NCBI GenBank assembly: GCA_002104945.1 | Contig: MCFH01000003.1 | Coordinates: 1,178,001 to 1,242,000, forward strand | DNA: 64,000 nucleotides | From: Piromyces finnis | Lineage: Eukaryota > Neocallimastigomycota > Neocallimastigomycetes > Neocallimastigales > Neocallimastigaceae | Reading direction: 5' to 3' | Part shown: piece by piece, positions 32,945 to 47,039 of the stretch | Numbering within the stretch: the first letter of the stretch is position 1 | Layout of the letters: every line of letters starts with the position of its first letter | Position numbers and translations under genes: made by a program | The notes under the pieces: generated by a model | What the model saw: the letters and a program-made list of their open reading frames with translations, nothing else | Told to the model about the DNA's origin: nothing | Databases searched by the model: none

Positions 32945-35259
32945 TTTTTTTATTTTATTTATTATATTTTTATTTTTTTTTTAAAAAAAATTATATTATT
33001 TTATTTATTTTTATTGGTATATTGTAATTGTTTTTTTTTTTTAACTAAATATTTTATTTAAAGATTTGGAAATTTATATTTAATAAGGTAGGATTTTTTT
33101 TTAAAAAAAATAATATACAGTTTTAAAATAGATATATTGCTTTTTTTTTCAAAAAAAATATTAATTATTATATATATTTGAATTATATACGATTTCGAAT
33201 AAAATAAAAAGTTGTTCAATTCGTTTGGTATATTATTCCATGTAAATTATATATAATAATAATATGTTTTACACCCAAAACTTTTTTGTTAATGTCTATT
33301 CAAAATAAGAATATAATATTTTATCGTTTCATATATTTCCAATTAAGAGTAAAACACTTTATATTTTTGAAAACTATAATTTATTGAATAAGATATTTTT
33401 ATAATAAATATATCTATTTCTTTTTTTTTTATTATTATTATTTATTTATTTACTTTATAGTTTTTTTATTGTTATAAAAAAAAAAACGCCTAAATGAACA
33501 TTTAAAACATTCCAAAAACTTTACTAAAATATATAATACTTAGTAATCATTAGATATAAAAAATAAAAAATTTTTAAATATATTTGATGATATTTTTTTC
33601 TTTTTATATTTCCAACGTTTTTAGGAATGAAAAATTTTATTATAAAATAAAATTAGCTATGAAATTAAATGAATAAAATAAATAAATTCTAAAAAACATA
33701 AAGCATAGTATTCTATTGAATAGAATAATATATTGTTTAATTTTATTTCAATGTATATAATAATATATTAAGCAATATATTATTTCTATTCTATCAAATG
33801 ATCAACAAAGGAATTAACCACATTACTAATTAATAAGATTAATTTATCAATTTTTATTTATTTTACCTAATAAATAGGTGAATAACTTTATTCAATAATA
33901 AAAAGTAATTTATAGGATTAAATATTATCTATTATATATAAAATATAAATTGTTAATTTAAATTAATATATAGAATAATAAAATCTTACATTTTACTTCA
34001 GAAGGAGACATTCTTAACCATTTTTGAATTGAAGAATAGAGTTAATATATATTTAATTTATATTATAATATATTAGGATATATATTGTTTTATACGGTAT
34101 ATTTAAGTAATAGAAATTAAATTTTATTTAATATGAGAATACAAAATTCTATTGTTATGGTATATATTATTGATAATAAATGACGGATATATAAAATTAA
34201 TTAATAATATTATATTTATAATAAATGAATACTATATAAAATTAATTAGTAGAATAAAATAAATTGAATAATAGTAAATTTATTTATACACAAAAAATCA
34301 TTTTATTGTGTAATTTGTAAAATAGGACAAAATCTTAATTATTATTTAATATGATAATATATTGAATTCAATTATAATATATGTAATTGTTTTAAATAAT
34401 AAAAACTATTGTACTCACTTTGTTTTTAATTTATAATTAATTAAATAATTTTAATTTATAATAAATTATTCAATGTTTCTTTTTTTAATAATTATTAATT
34501 ATTTATTCATGAAATTGCTAAAGTACCAAAATTTATTATGTTGGAACTTTATTTTATAATAAAATGTAAATCTTCACTTATTTTCCTTTCATAAGAAAAT
34601 AATTTTCATTTTATTTTATCTTTCCATAAAATTAAACGATCCATTTATTAATTAAGCCATAAAAAAAAAAAGGCTTAATGTATACTTATAAAAGACAATA
34701 ATTTTTTATTATTTGGTTCTTATAAACTATACAATGCTTATACTTTGCTTTTTGTAGGAAGTTTGAAATGGAGAATTTAAATATTTTTAGCATAAAAGAA
34801 ATTTAGAGTATTTTTACAAAAAAAATAAAATAAAAAAACGATGAACATAATCCATTCAATTCAAAAACGATTACTTAAATAGCTCCAAAGCCTTAATAAT
34901 CTATAACAAATATTTTTTTAAAAGTATTTTTTATATTTATTTTTAATGACCTTCTTTTACATACTATATCAAGTAAATATCTAATGAAAATTGCATACCA
35001 TATAATATGTATAATATGTATAATATATATAATATTTATTATTTTAAATCTATTGCTCTCTGAAAAGATGATGAAGCCTATAAATTATTATTATTAATTC
35101 TTTTATGTTATCGAATGTTTTTCTTTTTCTTTTACTCTTGAATCGGAGTATTTCAACGATGCGCTTATTTTTATCAAGTTTAATTCTCCTACCATTTTAT
35201 ACTCTTTTTTATTATGTACAATTATTATATTAAATAGGATAATTTTATTAATTTATTTA

Positions 35260-35308
35260 TTCATTCATTCATTTACATTATTATTATTTATTTATTTATT
35301 CATTTACA

Positions 35309-35339
<31 letters not shown>

Positions 35340-35465
35340 TTTATTCATTTACATTATTATTATTATTTATTTATTCATTCGTTCATTTACATTATTATTA
35401 TTATTATTATTATTTATTTATTCATTCATTCATTTACATTATTATTATTATTTATTTATTCACTT
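35260..35465. repeat. Imperfect tandem repeat of TTTATTTATTCATTCATTTACATTATTATT
   Basis: About five imperfect units in which TTTATTTATTCATTCATTTACATT alternates with ATT runs of varying length. Confidence 0.85.
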
Positions 35466-37030
35466 ATTAAATTAATTTTCTTTTTAATTTGTAATCCATT
35501 CAATAGTTGAATTTTTATTTTTGTGTAACCATTTTCACTAATTAATTTTTTATAGCTTCAGTACCAATACCTGAATTAAAATAAAAAAACAAGTCAAACT
35601 AATGAAACACCAACTATATATTAGTTTAAATTATAATATACAAGTGATAAAATCAATTATGATGTGTTTTTAATTAAAAAAAAGTAGAATAACTAGATAC
35701 TAGTATTTTTAATCCTATCAATAACTACTATTTATTATATTTTCTCATTTAATATATTCTTATATTTTTCTTCTTCAAATATCCATCATTTTCTTTTTTT
35801 TTTTTATTTCCTTTTCTTATTAACAGAAAAGAATTTTTATTTTTTTTTTATGCGTTATAACTTCATTTTTCAACCTTTTTTTCATTCTAATTCATAATTT
35901 TAATTTAATTTTTTTTTAAATTTTATTAGTTTAATTTGTGTAAAGATGAAACATTTTAATTTATTAAAAAAAATTTTTTTTATTGTTAAGTAACAAAATT
36001 GTTTACTTTTTTTTTATTTTTTTAAAAAATTAATGATATTCATTTTCGTATCTGAAACTTATAATAATAAAGTTTTTTAATTCATTTTATTGAATGTTTT
36101 ACTTTTAAATTAAAAAATAATTTTTCTAAAGTTTATGCATCATCATAATAAATAATAGTAAAAGTAAAAACACATAGTATAAATAGATAAATAGGAAATA
36201 ATAAATACTAATGAATACTATTTAATATTTCAAACACAAATTTCAATTCAAAAGTTCTTAATTATAGTACATTACTTTTAATTCATAAGAAATCATCCTT
36301 TTAGATCATTCATTGCTACTTTTGCAAATAAATACTAATTTATAATATTGAGAGCTATCTTTCATACAAATTAATATATCATTAGATCATTATTAAATAT
36401 TGTTATTCCATTTAAATTTAAATTGGATAATTATATTATGTATATTAGATTATATATTAGCATTAAATCCTATTAATTTTTTTTATATGGACAACCATAT
36501 TTTGATTTTATTTCATGTTCAAATGAATATTGAGAAAATCAAAATCTTATTTTATATTATTTTTAATAATGGAAAATATCCTGAAACAAATGAAGGAATG
36601 ACAACTTTATGAAAGTTTCTAATCAATGGCTTATTCAAAACAAAAATAAAAAAAGATAAACAATACAAAAAAAGGTACATCAAACCTTTTATCCTATAAA
36701 ATTGGTATCATGACTAATGATTTTAATTAAATAAACTAAAAATAAAATAAATGACTTTGACCAAAAGGATGAAAAATGAATAAACCTTATTTAATATAAA
36801 TAGTAAATCTATTCTTTTATTGGTTACTTTTCATAAAGGTATGGAAAAAAGGAAATTTTAATATAATATGATTGGTTATAAAATATTTATTCTCCATTAT
36901 ATATATAATTATAAAAATTACATTTTCAAGTATTTATAATATTTACAACAAATCTAATAATGTTATAAACAATAAATTAGTATTCCCATTATTTAATTAT
37001 TTATTTACTATGATACTTTTAAGAAATAAT

Positions 37031-37210
37031 GAAGCATTATCATGGTTTTAATATAAATAAATATAATAAAAAAAACATTATGGTTTTAATATAATAAAAA
37101 AACATTATCATGGTTTTAATATAAATAAATATAATAAAGAAACATTATCATGGTTTTAATATAAATAAATATAATAATGAAGCATTATCATGGTTTTAAT
37201 ATAAATAAGT
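37031..37210. repeat. Five-copy minisatellite, ~38-41-bp unit
   Basis: Units read CATTATCATGGTTTTAATATAAATAAATATAATAA with small indels; one copy is shortened. Confidence 0.88.
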
Positions 37211-39033
37211 ATCAAATAAAAAGTATTATTCTTTCTAATATCAATATAATATATATTAATTGTTAATAATAATAATGCAATAAAATGAAAAATAGGATAT
37301 TTCCTTTATTTATCGCTATTAATTTTCCTTTATTTTCTTGTTGATTAATAATATTAGACATTGTAAAATCGTGTAAACCATTCCTGGTGTTAATAAAAAG
37401 TAAATAGAAAAGCTATATTATCTATTGATTTATAAAATAATAATTAGTAATTTTAATAGACAAATAGCATCTCTTGTTTTTTATCTATTTTATCATCAAT
37501 TCAACAGACCTTTGGTTTTCTTTTTTCGATTTGGTTTGGTTTGGTTTGGTTTCGCCTATGACTTAAAAAAAATGATAATTATTTGTATTTTTAATTATTT
37601 GTAAATGATCATTTTGAGACATACCGCAAAAAAAGGTAATTTTATTTTATATTAATTATCATGTTTATTAAAAATAAATTAAAATGTATTGGAATATAGA
37701 TTAATTAAATTAATATATTTTATTTTATTTATAATATACAAAATATATAAAATATTATATAATAATTATAATTTACAATGTAAATTAATATACTTTTTTT
37801 TTATAAAATTATAGATTTATTATAATTAAATAATTATATATATTAGAATATAATTCAATATATTATTATAGATGATTAAAAAAATTTTAAAAAAAAAGTT
37901 AAACATAGAAATGTTTTTTAACCAGGCAAAAATGCCAAAGCTATTCAATGCTCGTAAACCATATCACTAATAGTTTACTATAGTTAGAATAAAGCATAAA
38001 TAAAATTTTACACACAACTAAAAGGTATAGGTATGTATATCATACTATTTATGCTTTTAATATTTTATAATCTTGTATATATTACTTATTAATATTACTT
38101 TATAAGTATTATTCTAACAATCTTCTACTAAATATTAAATATTATTTATTATTAATTATTCTTTTTAGTTATTTATTATTAATCTCCTTTTTTTTTTTTT
38201 TGGTAAATCATTTCTTTTTAAATTTTCCATTTAATAAATATGTGATAAAATATGAAACAATTTTCTTTCATTCTGTCATATATTATTCGAAACATTTATT
38301 CTGAGACAAAATAAAATCTTGAATTTGACTTTAAAAAGTGAGAAGGCAATCATTTAAAAAATAGTTAAAAATAGTTAAAATAGAAAATGTTAATAAAAAA
38401 AATTGATAATAAAGAACTAATAAAGAAAACTGATTATTATCAAGACACTTGAATTGAATAATTGTAGTAGTTTATATTGCTATTACACCATTTTAAAAAT
38501 GTTTTTTGTTTGTTTTAAACAATTGATTACATTATTGTTTAGTGATGATTTTACATTTTACTATTATCCATTCCTATAAACAACGGAAATGAATCATTTC
38601 CCAATCTATAATTAATTTGTTGTATCTTTTTACCCATGAATAAATAGTATTTAAAAAATGTATCATTTAGATGTAACCATCTTTCTTACCAATGATTTTC
38701 TAATATTTCTAACATTATTTAATTAAAAAAAACAATAATAATAAAAAATAAATAATAAATATTATTATTTAATAGTAAAAAAAAAAAATATTTATTATTA
38801 TTTCTTTATTAAAAATGAGAAAACTATTTTTTTTCTTTTTTTGGTGTAACAAAATCAAATTAAATTGAAACAAAATTTTTACCAGTCAAAAGAGTAGTAG
38901 CAATTAAAATTATATAATAAAAAAAGAATCATTTTTAGGCAGCTCTACTTAATTTGTTACCGTAAATTCACTTGAAAAAAAAATGCATTGTACAACAGTT
39001 TAATAACCAACCTTTTTACTGTGGAATCATTAT

Positions 39034-39184
39034 TCATATTCTTGAAGCAATGAACATCATTACATTATTATAAAAAATGTTTCATTTGAAGAAACCACTG
39101 TAAACCATTCTTCATATTCTTGAAGCAATGAACATCATTACATTATTATAAAAAATGTTTCATTTGAAGAAACCACTGTAAACC
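39034..39184. repeat. Two tandem copies of a 78-bp unit
   Basis: TCATATTCTTGAAGCAATGAAC...GAAACCACTGTAAACCA occurs at 39034 and again 78 bp later, almost without change. Confidence 0.9.
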
Positions 39185-42100
39185 AATCTTTTTTTATATA
39201 TATAAAAGGATTAATTTGTAATTTGTTTACCTATAAAAAAATAATAAATTAAAATCATTAGTATGACATGAGTCAAAAATAATTCCGATTGAACCAATTC
39301 TATCACTGTAATACATCAAAATTTTATTTTTTTTTTAAAAAAAATATATTATAATTAAATATCGCTACCATAATATAAATTATGATGATGATAATGATGA
39401 TGACCTATTGTCTATTGTGACATTTTAAAATAACAGTTTTAAATTTTTATTACACCATAGGTGTGTGGTATAATTTTTATTTTTTTGGTGGTGATGTAGT
39501 GGTTATGTACTAACAAGAATAATAATAAGAATAATAATGACTAAGGGTAACACAAGATTCACCAAAAAAATTTAAAAACTTTATTAAATAATAAATGGTA
39601 TTAAACTTTATTTTATATAATTTAATGGTAAATAATACTAAAATTATTCATTTGAAAAATATTAAAAATAAATTGATGAAATGACTTTTTTTTCATTATT
39701 ATTATTATTATTCTAATTATTATTATTCTAATTATTATTCTAATTATTATTTATTATTAGTATTAGTATTATTATTTAATAGTTAGGAGGTAACTAAACT
39801 TATTTTTTTTTTTTAAGAATAGTATTTACAATAGTGATAATTATTTATTTACTTTAATGAATGAGGTTTGTTTTTTTAACTATTCTTAAATAAATTATAA
39901 AAAGAAAAAAAAAGTTATTGCATCAAATATATAGTGTTGGAAAAATTATTATAATTAAAAAAAAAAGAAATAAAATAGCCAATGATATTTAAAATAATTT
40001 AATGAACAAATAGAAATAAAATAAATAAATTCTAACAATGTTACCTTCCAAATTTGGAAATTTGTCTAAAAAGGATTGACATTTAAAAATAATAATAATT
40101 AGAGCACAACAATAACAAAAAACAAAATAATAAAGTACTGAAAGGAGAGCAATAAAAAAAATATTTGTTTTTCTTTATTTTTTATTTCTTTCATTATTAG
40201 TTAGGAATAATGATCATTATTTTATATAGATTATAGCTTTCTTAACTCTTTTTTTTTTGTTTGCATTTCTTTCTACAATTATAATAAATATGCTTTTTGA
40301 ATAAGAAGAATGTGAAGTCAAGAAAAATAAAAAGTTTCATTTCTATTAAAATTTTGTTTTAGAATTTTAATTTATTTTATTAATTATGGAATTATTTAAA
40401 TTTAACTTTTTTTAAATGTTTTATATTTTATTTTGTTTTAAATTTTAATTTAATTAGTGTTTCAAAATAAATTAAAAAAATTAATTAAAAAATTAATTTT
40501 GGTAACAAATAAACAAAAATGGAAATTTTTATAATTAAAATAAAAAAAGGAAAAAGAAATAAAAAAAAAGGTATTTAATTCTTATTATAATTACAATATA
40601 ATCCAATATAAAATAATTGATATAACTTATTATATTAATTCTATTGTAATAATATAGATGCAATTGAATCTTATATATATAAGGACTAAATACTAGAATA
40701 AATACTAGAATAAATTATTGTAAATTAAATTTCATTTGGTATAAAATGAACGTTCAACTTTTAAAATATATAAATGAACAAATAATTATAAAAGTAAATA
40801 AATTTAGTCATCCTAGAATCATAGGATTTTTATCTTTAAAGTTGTATAGTTTTATGTATAATGGTATAGATTTAAACAATAAGTATGTTTTTTTTATAGA
40901 CAAAAAAACAAAACAGAAATATATATATAATTTTTTAATATAAATCTGTTGAAAGAAAGAAAAAATGTTCATTATTCATTTATTTTACACAAGCATTATG
41001 TGCTAAATATAATAAACTTTAAAAAAATATCTATGGGATTAAAAACTTATTTTGTCATGTTTTATAATGAAAAACGGTCCACATTGAAAAAAATTTTTTT
41101 TGGTTACTTGGGATAAAATAAAAATTATCCAAAAAAAGGAATACATTGAGAATTTTTTTTTTATGTAAGCTTTTTTCAAAAAAAAAAAAAAAAAAGGAAA
41201 AATATTTAAACATTAAGTTCTTTTTCTTTTTTTTTTTTTTCTTATTAAAAGGTCTGTTTTTTTTTTCTGTTTTTGTTTTATTATTTTCTACTGAAAAAAA
41301 AAAAAATTTTTTTCTTATATTATTTATTTATATTAAATTCTCTCTTTTTTCTTTATTCACTAATTAAATAATATTCTATAATAAATTCAACCTAAAAAAG
41401 GAATAATTAAAAAATTTTAAAAAAATAAATCTTTGAACAAAAAAAAAAACTTTTTAATATTCATTCTACTTAAATGGTTTCTTTTTTAAAAAATAATAAT
41501 AATACTGCTATTGAAAAGAAAAGTAAATTTTATTTAATAATAAAAGGATTTAGTATTAAAAAAAATAAAAAGAGTAGAAATAATTATTGAAAAAGTATCT
41601 TCATTAACTTTTTTCTTTCTTTTTAAAACATAAATGCTTTTTTTAATTTAACTATAATAAAGTTTTAATGGTGTATAGACAATAAATTATTGGCATGGAT
41701 TCTTGTTGTTGGATTTCTGTAGATGGTATTAATAAATACTACATGAATATAAATAAATAAAAAGAATTTTAATGTTTAAGAAATAAAATTAATAAAACTT
41801 TAGTCTTTTTATATGGATACTTTGGTAGATTAATAAATTAATAATAAAGCTTAATGCAATATAAAGTATATAGTTTTCTTTAAATAATGAAGAATTAACA
41901 AAATGATAAATTTAAATTTAAACAATTAATTTAAAGGTTAGGTTTAGTATAAAGGTTAAAAAAAATTGTTTATATAAAATGGTATAAAATAGGAATAAGA
42001 ATCATCAAAAGGGAAAAGAGCATTGTTTTATTCAAATTATTCTATATTTCGTGTTATTATTGTTAATGATTATATTTATCGATATAAAAAAAATGAAATA

Positions 42101-42643
42101 TCAAGTCACTAAATCCTTTTTTTTTTTTTTTTTTTAAATATATACCATATTCATACATACATAATTTTTCAAATATTTATTTATTTATATATTATTTATA
42201 TATTATATTTTTAACAAGTATATTATTATTATTTATTAATGAGTCTATATTAAAGGATAAAAGGAATCTTAAAAGAAATGATTTTAAAGTTTTATTTTTG
42301 ATCAATATTCTTAATTATCATTATATCATTTATTATTATTATATAAATAATGACTTTAAAGAATAAAGTATTGAAAGAGAATAAAATAGTATAATATTAA
42401 TTAATATTATAAATAGGAATTTATATATTTTAAGAATTTATTTCCTATATAAATTACATAAAAAATAATAAAAATATATAAATAAAACTTATAAATATTA
42501 TTTAACTAAAATTATAATAATTGTAAATTTGTATTTTTTATTTTTATTTTTAATAATTAAAGGTATTAAAATTATCTATTATTTATTTAAGTATTAAAAA
42601 ATTAAATATATATCAAATTGTAGGAAAGGGAAAAGAATTTTAA

Positions 42644-45175
42644 TTATAAAATAACTATTAAATTATATGTAAATAAATACTTTTTCCAAACATCGATAAT
42701 ATTGTACCTTGTAGTTTTAATTAAATTTGATATTGAAGAAAGTAATGTGTATAATAAAAATGTTTGATATGGTCTTTTACAACAATATTCATTTATATTA
42801 TTATTAGTTACAACATTTAATATATATTCGATTAAATCAATAATGGTTTCATCAGCGGTATTATTTTCAAGTAAATTTGTAATGTTCGAAACAGATATTT
42901 CCTTATAATTTTGTATTGAAGATAATTCATTTTTAAGATTGTAAAAACATACAGAATATATTAGCACTTCTATTAACTCCTTTTTCTCATAAAAATTATC
43001 AATATTTCTACCACGACTTATATTTCTAAGATTTTTTGAATCTTTGTCATTTTTTGAATAAAAATTTAAGTTATTGCACAAGTCTCGATAGCGAAGGGTA
43101 AAATCATTACATAATACGTAAACATATTTCAAACGATTGTTAATGCGTTTAGATGTTTCTTCATTGCTATATATAGAATATAATTTCTCAAGTTCTTCGT
43201 CATTCATACTTGAAATATATTCTTTATTAATCTCATTTTCCCTTGCTTCATTAGCTACAATCAATAAATCATCGTATTTATCATTTTCATACTTAATTTT
43301 AAAGTCATTAAAAAATAAATTATCATATTTTGTACTTGCAAAATCTTTTGCATATTTTTTTAAATTTTCTGCATATTCTTTTAAATCATCCATATATTTT
43401 TTATAAAATGCGTTTTTTATCTTTTTTAATTCAGTTATTCCATTATTTTTACATTCAATTTTAAATTCTTCAAATTCATTTTCTCGCGATTCAATAAATT
43501 TATTTTTTATTTCATTTTCATAATCTTTTTCAAGATCTTTTTTATTAGCGTTAAGCCATTCATTAAATTTTTTATTTTTATCATCTATATATTTTTCATA
43601 AATCACTGTATTTATTGCATTTTCACCTACTTCTTCTAGTTTTACTGGAATGGTTTCTGCAAATTCTGACCTTTTTTTGTTAAAATTCTCAATACCTAAT
43701 TCTAATAGTTTTACTTTCTTATCGAATTCTAAGGATGAAAATGATCGGTATTTATTAGAAAATTCTTTATTCTTGTTTACTAGGGAAATAACTATCTTTG
43801 GTTAAGATATATAATAATTCTTCTTTTTCTTTCATTTTTAAGGGTTTTGATTTATAATGGTCATTTAATAACTTTGTTATAAAATTATTAATGGAACTCT
43901 CTTTATTTTCTTTACTATATATGTCACTTTTTATTATATTAATATTATTTTTCATAGATTTTATTTCTCCTAATTTTTTATTAATATAATATTTTCTTTC
44001 CTTACTTCTTGTTTCTACAAATCTCGCGGCTTCTTCTTCAATAGTAACATAATTATTATTACAGTATAAACATAAAAGATTAGTATTAATATATGCAAGT
44101 TCCTGGTATATAAATGAAAGGATAATTTATTATCGTTACCAGGAACTATATATATATCTGAGTTATATATTGTATTATCATCTTTTTCCATAAGAATTAT
44201 ACCACAATCTGCAATTATACTGATATTATTACTTTCAATATAACCTTCTGTAACTTTTCCATTCTTGAAAAGGATTTCCGATTTCTTACCATATCCTTTA
44301 ATTTTTTTATTTATATCAGCTAATGATATTTTGTCGTCGCTATCTTTATAATCATTCATTTTATAGTTTTCATCCTCATCTAACTCTAATGAAAAAGAAT
44401 GAATATATTTATCATTACTTACTATAAAATATAATTTATTTTCAGTATTATCTTTAATTAAACTATACGTTAGATTCTTGTTATTTTCAAATAACTTTTT
44501 ACAATTAGATTTTTTATTACATTGTGATGCTACATCCCGAAAAGCTTTATCAACATCATGATTAGAAATACGTCGATTAGCATACTCTGGTGTAAAAGTA
44601 CCATCTTTAGTAATGGCTTTTATAAAATTTTCTTTATTATTTTCTATACTATCATCATTTCTATAAAAAGAATATACACTTAAATCATTTTCACTATTAA
44701 TTAATCCAATTCTATGACTATTTAATCTTCTAAAAATATCATATTTTTCTACATTATTATTAAATTCGTCTCTCATATCTTCTAATTTTTCATTATACTT
44801 ATTAAATAATAAAGGATTTTCACTATATTCATAAGTATGGCCTAAACGATCGTAGGCTATTTTTTCAGCTTTTCTATACAATTCCTTAAATTTGGCTTCG
44901 ATTTTTTTGTTTTTTTCATTTATATCATTTTCTTCATCTCTTATTTTCCTTAAAGATGGAATAATATCAACAATATCTTTCATTTCGTTTTTATTTTCAT
45001 TTTTACTAATATTGATTTTTAGATAATTTGAATCAATGTCTTTAACTATATTTCCATTATGATCCCCGGCAGATAGAATTAACAAAGATAATTGAATATC
45101 TAAATGATTGTGAGGACTACAATCAATTTTAGTAATAACTACTAATAATAAAATAAAATATTTAATAATATTCAT
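42644..45175 (-). pseudogene. Broken gene for a secreted, Lys/Glu/Asn-rich protein of unknown family
   Basis: Three consecutive minus-strand open frames (45175-44015, then to 43767, then to 42644) read as one protein of ~840 codons interrupted by two single-base frame changes. One is close to 44105 and the other close to 43783; in both places the protein-like reading passes from one frame to the next without a gap. The first frame starts at ATG 45175 with a good signal peptide (hydrophobic core, cut near Asp-Cys-Ser). The middle and end are highly charged, likely helical or coiled-coil. Neither shift lies in a long homopolymer, and the GT/AG context does not suggest introns. I recognise no family. 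It is either a recent pseudogene or a gene with two sequencing indels. Its neighbour upstream is an ankyrin fragment. Confidence 0.6.
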
Positions 45176-45381
45176 TTTATTTTTTTTTATTTAAAAAAAT
45201 TAAAAATATAATAATCAATTTATATTTATTAGCTTATTTTTTTTAAAAAAAAAATAATAATAAATATATTTTTATCTGCTATTCTCTATTTATTTATTGA
45301 GAATTCCATGACATACGAAAATTTAAAAAAAATATATAAAAATCACCTTCTTCATAATATTGAGAAAATTATATATTTATA

Positions 45382-46131
45382 TTATTTTGCTCCATGACTA
45401 ATTAAATTTTTAATGCAATCTTCATTATTAATTGAACGTGCAATTTTCAATGAATTAATACCATTATTATCCATTTTATTTATATCTGCCTCATGGTCAA
45501 TGAAATAATTTATTAAACAATTATTTGCATAATATACTATTTCATGAAAGGGTATTCTACCATTTTTATTTGCTTTATTTATATCTGCTCCATGTTCAAT
45601 CAAATATTCTACTAAATCTTTATTATGTAAAAATCTTTCTTTATAACAACTTACTAACAATGGTGTATTCCCTTCATTATCAGGTATATTAACATCCGCA
45701 CCACAGTCAATCAACATTTTTGACACATCGTAATATCCATATTTACAAGACGCAAGTAACGCAGTTTCTCCATTATTATTTCTTATATTAATATCAGCAC
45801 CATTTTTCAGTAAAATAGGAACAGCTTCGGATATAGCTGTATATTTACTTAATGTTATTAAAGGAGAATCTCCATCCTTATTAACCCTATTTATATTCAC
45901 ACCTTTTTCTTTAAAGTATGTAATTAATTTTTTATTATTAAAATCATTCTTTTCACAAATTTTATGAAATACAGTATTATTATTATCATCTAGTTCATAT
46001 ATATTAATATGATAATTGTTAACTAATAACTCTACCATATCATCTATATAGTTACATCTAGATACATATAACAATACATTTTCACCTATTTTATTTTCAC
46101 CTATTTTATTTTTATAATAAGATAATATCAC
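45382..46131 (-). CDS. Ankyrin-repeat protein, 5' end incomplete
   Basis: Open frame of 249 codons with about seven ankyrin repeats (LLKNGADINIRNNNGETALLASCKYG and similar) ending in a normal stop. The frame has no ATG at its start. It opens right after ATTAG, which would be a good splice acceptor, and the first in-frame ATG is at 46038, inside what already reads as repeat. So either a small upstream exon exists between 46131 and the divergent Cys-rich gene at 46323, translation starts at 46038 (218 residues), or the gene has lost its 5' end. A 15-nt coding duplication (KIGENKIGEN) lies at the start. No other domain is seen. It is related in style to the large ankyrin protein at 5511-9587. 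Confidence 0.7.
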   Translation of the reverse strand: MILSYYKNKIGENKIGENVLLYVSRCNYIDDMVELLVNNYHINIYELDDNNNTVFHKICEKNDFNNKKLITYFKEKGVNINRVNKDGDSPLITLSKYTAISEAVPILLKNGADINIRNNNGETALLASCKYGYYDVSKMLIDCGADVNIPDNEGNTPLLVSCYKERFLHNKDLVEYLIEHGADINKANKNGRIPFHEIVYYANNCLINYFIDHEADINKMDNNGINSLKIARSINNEDCIKNLISHGAK

Positions 46132-46322
46132 CTAATTCTATTTATATAAAATGTTTATAAAATGATTTTTTTTAAATATTAAAAAATATTTTTAAATTAT
46201 ATAATAATAATATTGAAATTATTGTAATTATAATATTAGCAATATATATATTAATTATATATATATTAATAATAACAATAGCAATTTAGGTAATACGGTA
46301 ATACGGTAATCATAAATCAAAA

Positions 46323-47039
46323 ATGAAATTTACTTTTTTATTATTTGCTTTATTATTTATTATTATTACTAATGCTAATTCTGTTATTATTTCATCTGTT
46401 TTCAAAAGAGATGATTTAGGTAATAATGGTGAAAATCTATTAAGTCAAGAATGTCTTGAAGAAGATATAAATTCAGAATATAGTAATGAATGTATGACTA
46501 CTATCATTAACATAAATAATTATAAAGAGAAATGTTTAGTTTTTAAATCTGAAAAATGTCAAACATTTTATAATGATCCTGATTTATCAAAGTATTATCC
46601 AATCTGTACCAAAGATGAACAATCTAAAAAAGTATATAATCGAGTTGTATTTCAAAGTTTAATTAATAACGTTCTATCTAAGTGTTATATGGATGAGAAC
46701 GATGAATTATGTCCACTTTCTTTATTTAGAATTACACAACCTAATTCACCAATTGATTATCCTGTAATTATAAATGATACATGTAAATCTAAAAAGTGTA
46801 CTGACTCTTTTATTGAATATATGAATAAAAGAACTTTAGAAAGTTATTCTGCTTATGAAGAATTAAATCCAGATCACAAATTTTCTTATGATGAGTTAAA
46901 TTTACCTAAACAAATTATTTCTGAATTAGAATTTGAAGAATGTAAATCTATGCATATTACCAGTAACGCTATAACTATTGTTAATAATTATAATATTATA
47001 TTCTTATTCTTATTTTTATTATTATTATTAATATGCTAA
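46323..47039 (+). CDS. Cys-rich secreted or membrane-anchored protein, family A paralogue
   Basis: Intronless, 238 residues, ATG at 46323. It has a signal peptide (residues 1-20) and a C-terminal hydrophobic run of Leu/Phe/Ile ending in Cys, suggesting a GPI-type or C-terminal membrane anchor. Ten cysteines have nearly the same spacing as in the gene at 14238-14918. Spacings here are 12, 13, 7, 15, 25, 8, 23, 4 and ~46 residues; there they are 9, 14, 7, 13, 24, 8, ~28, 4 and ~50. Shared short motifs are DEN(D/E)..CP and C(K/V)SKKCT. No known domain. It is transcribed divergently from the ankyrin fragment. The function is unknown; secreted and presumably disulfide-bonded. Confidence 0.78.
   Translation: MKFTFLLFALLFIIITNANSVIISSVFKRDDLGNNGENLLSQECLEEDINSEYSNECMTTIININNYKEKCLVFKSEKCQTFYNDPDLSKYYPICTKDEQSKKVYNRVVFQSLINNVLSKCYMDENDELCPLSLFRITQPNSPIDYPVIINDTCKSKKCTDSFIEYMNKRTLESYSAYEELNPDHKFSYDELNLPKQIISELEFEECKSMHITSNAITIVNNYNIIFLFLFLLLLLIC

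Larger units (their letters stand above)
32945..42643. other. 9.7-kb gene desert
   Basis: No intact gene, tRNA or convincing exon found on either strand. The few open frames (for example 36400-36612 from TTG, 40746-40943 from ATG, 41146-41367) are AT-rich, hydrophobic or Lys/Asn-rich and lack recognisable motifs. The region is marked by several minisatellites (35260-35465, 37031-37210, 39034-39184), a TTTGG/TTGGT run at about 37530-37552 and many A/T tracts. It could contain distal regulatory DNA or highly decayed elements. Confidence 0.55.

Noticed and set aside
36400-36612. 70-codon hydrophobic frame in the gene desert
   Set aside because: Non-ATG start and composition typical of T-rich noise.
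40746-40943. 65-codon ATG frame in the gene desert
   Set aside because: Slightly protein-like, but no signal peptide, no known motif and no splice context; not enough to call a gene.
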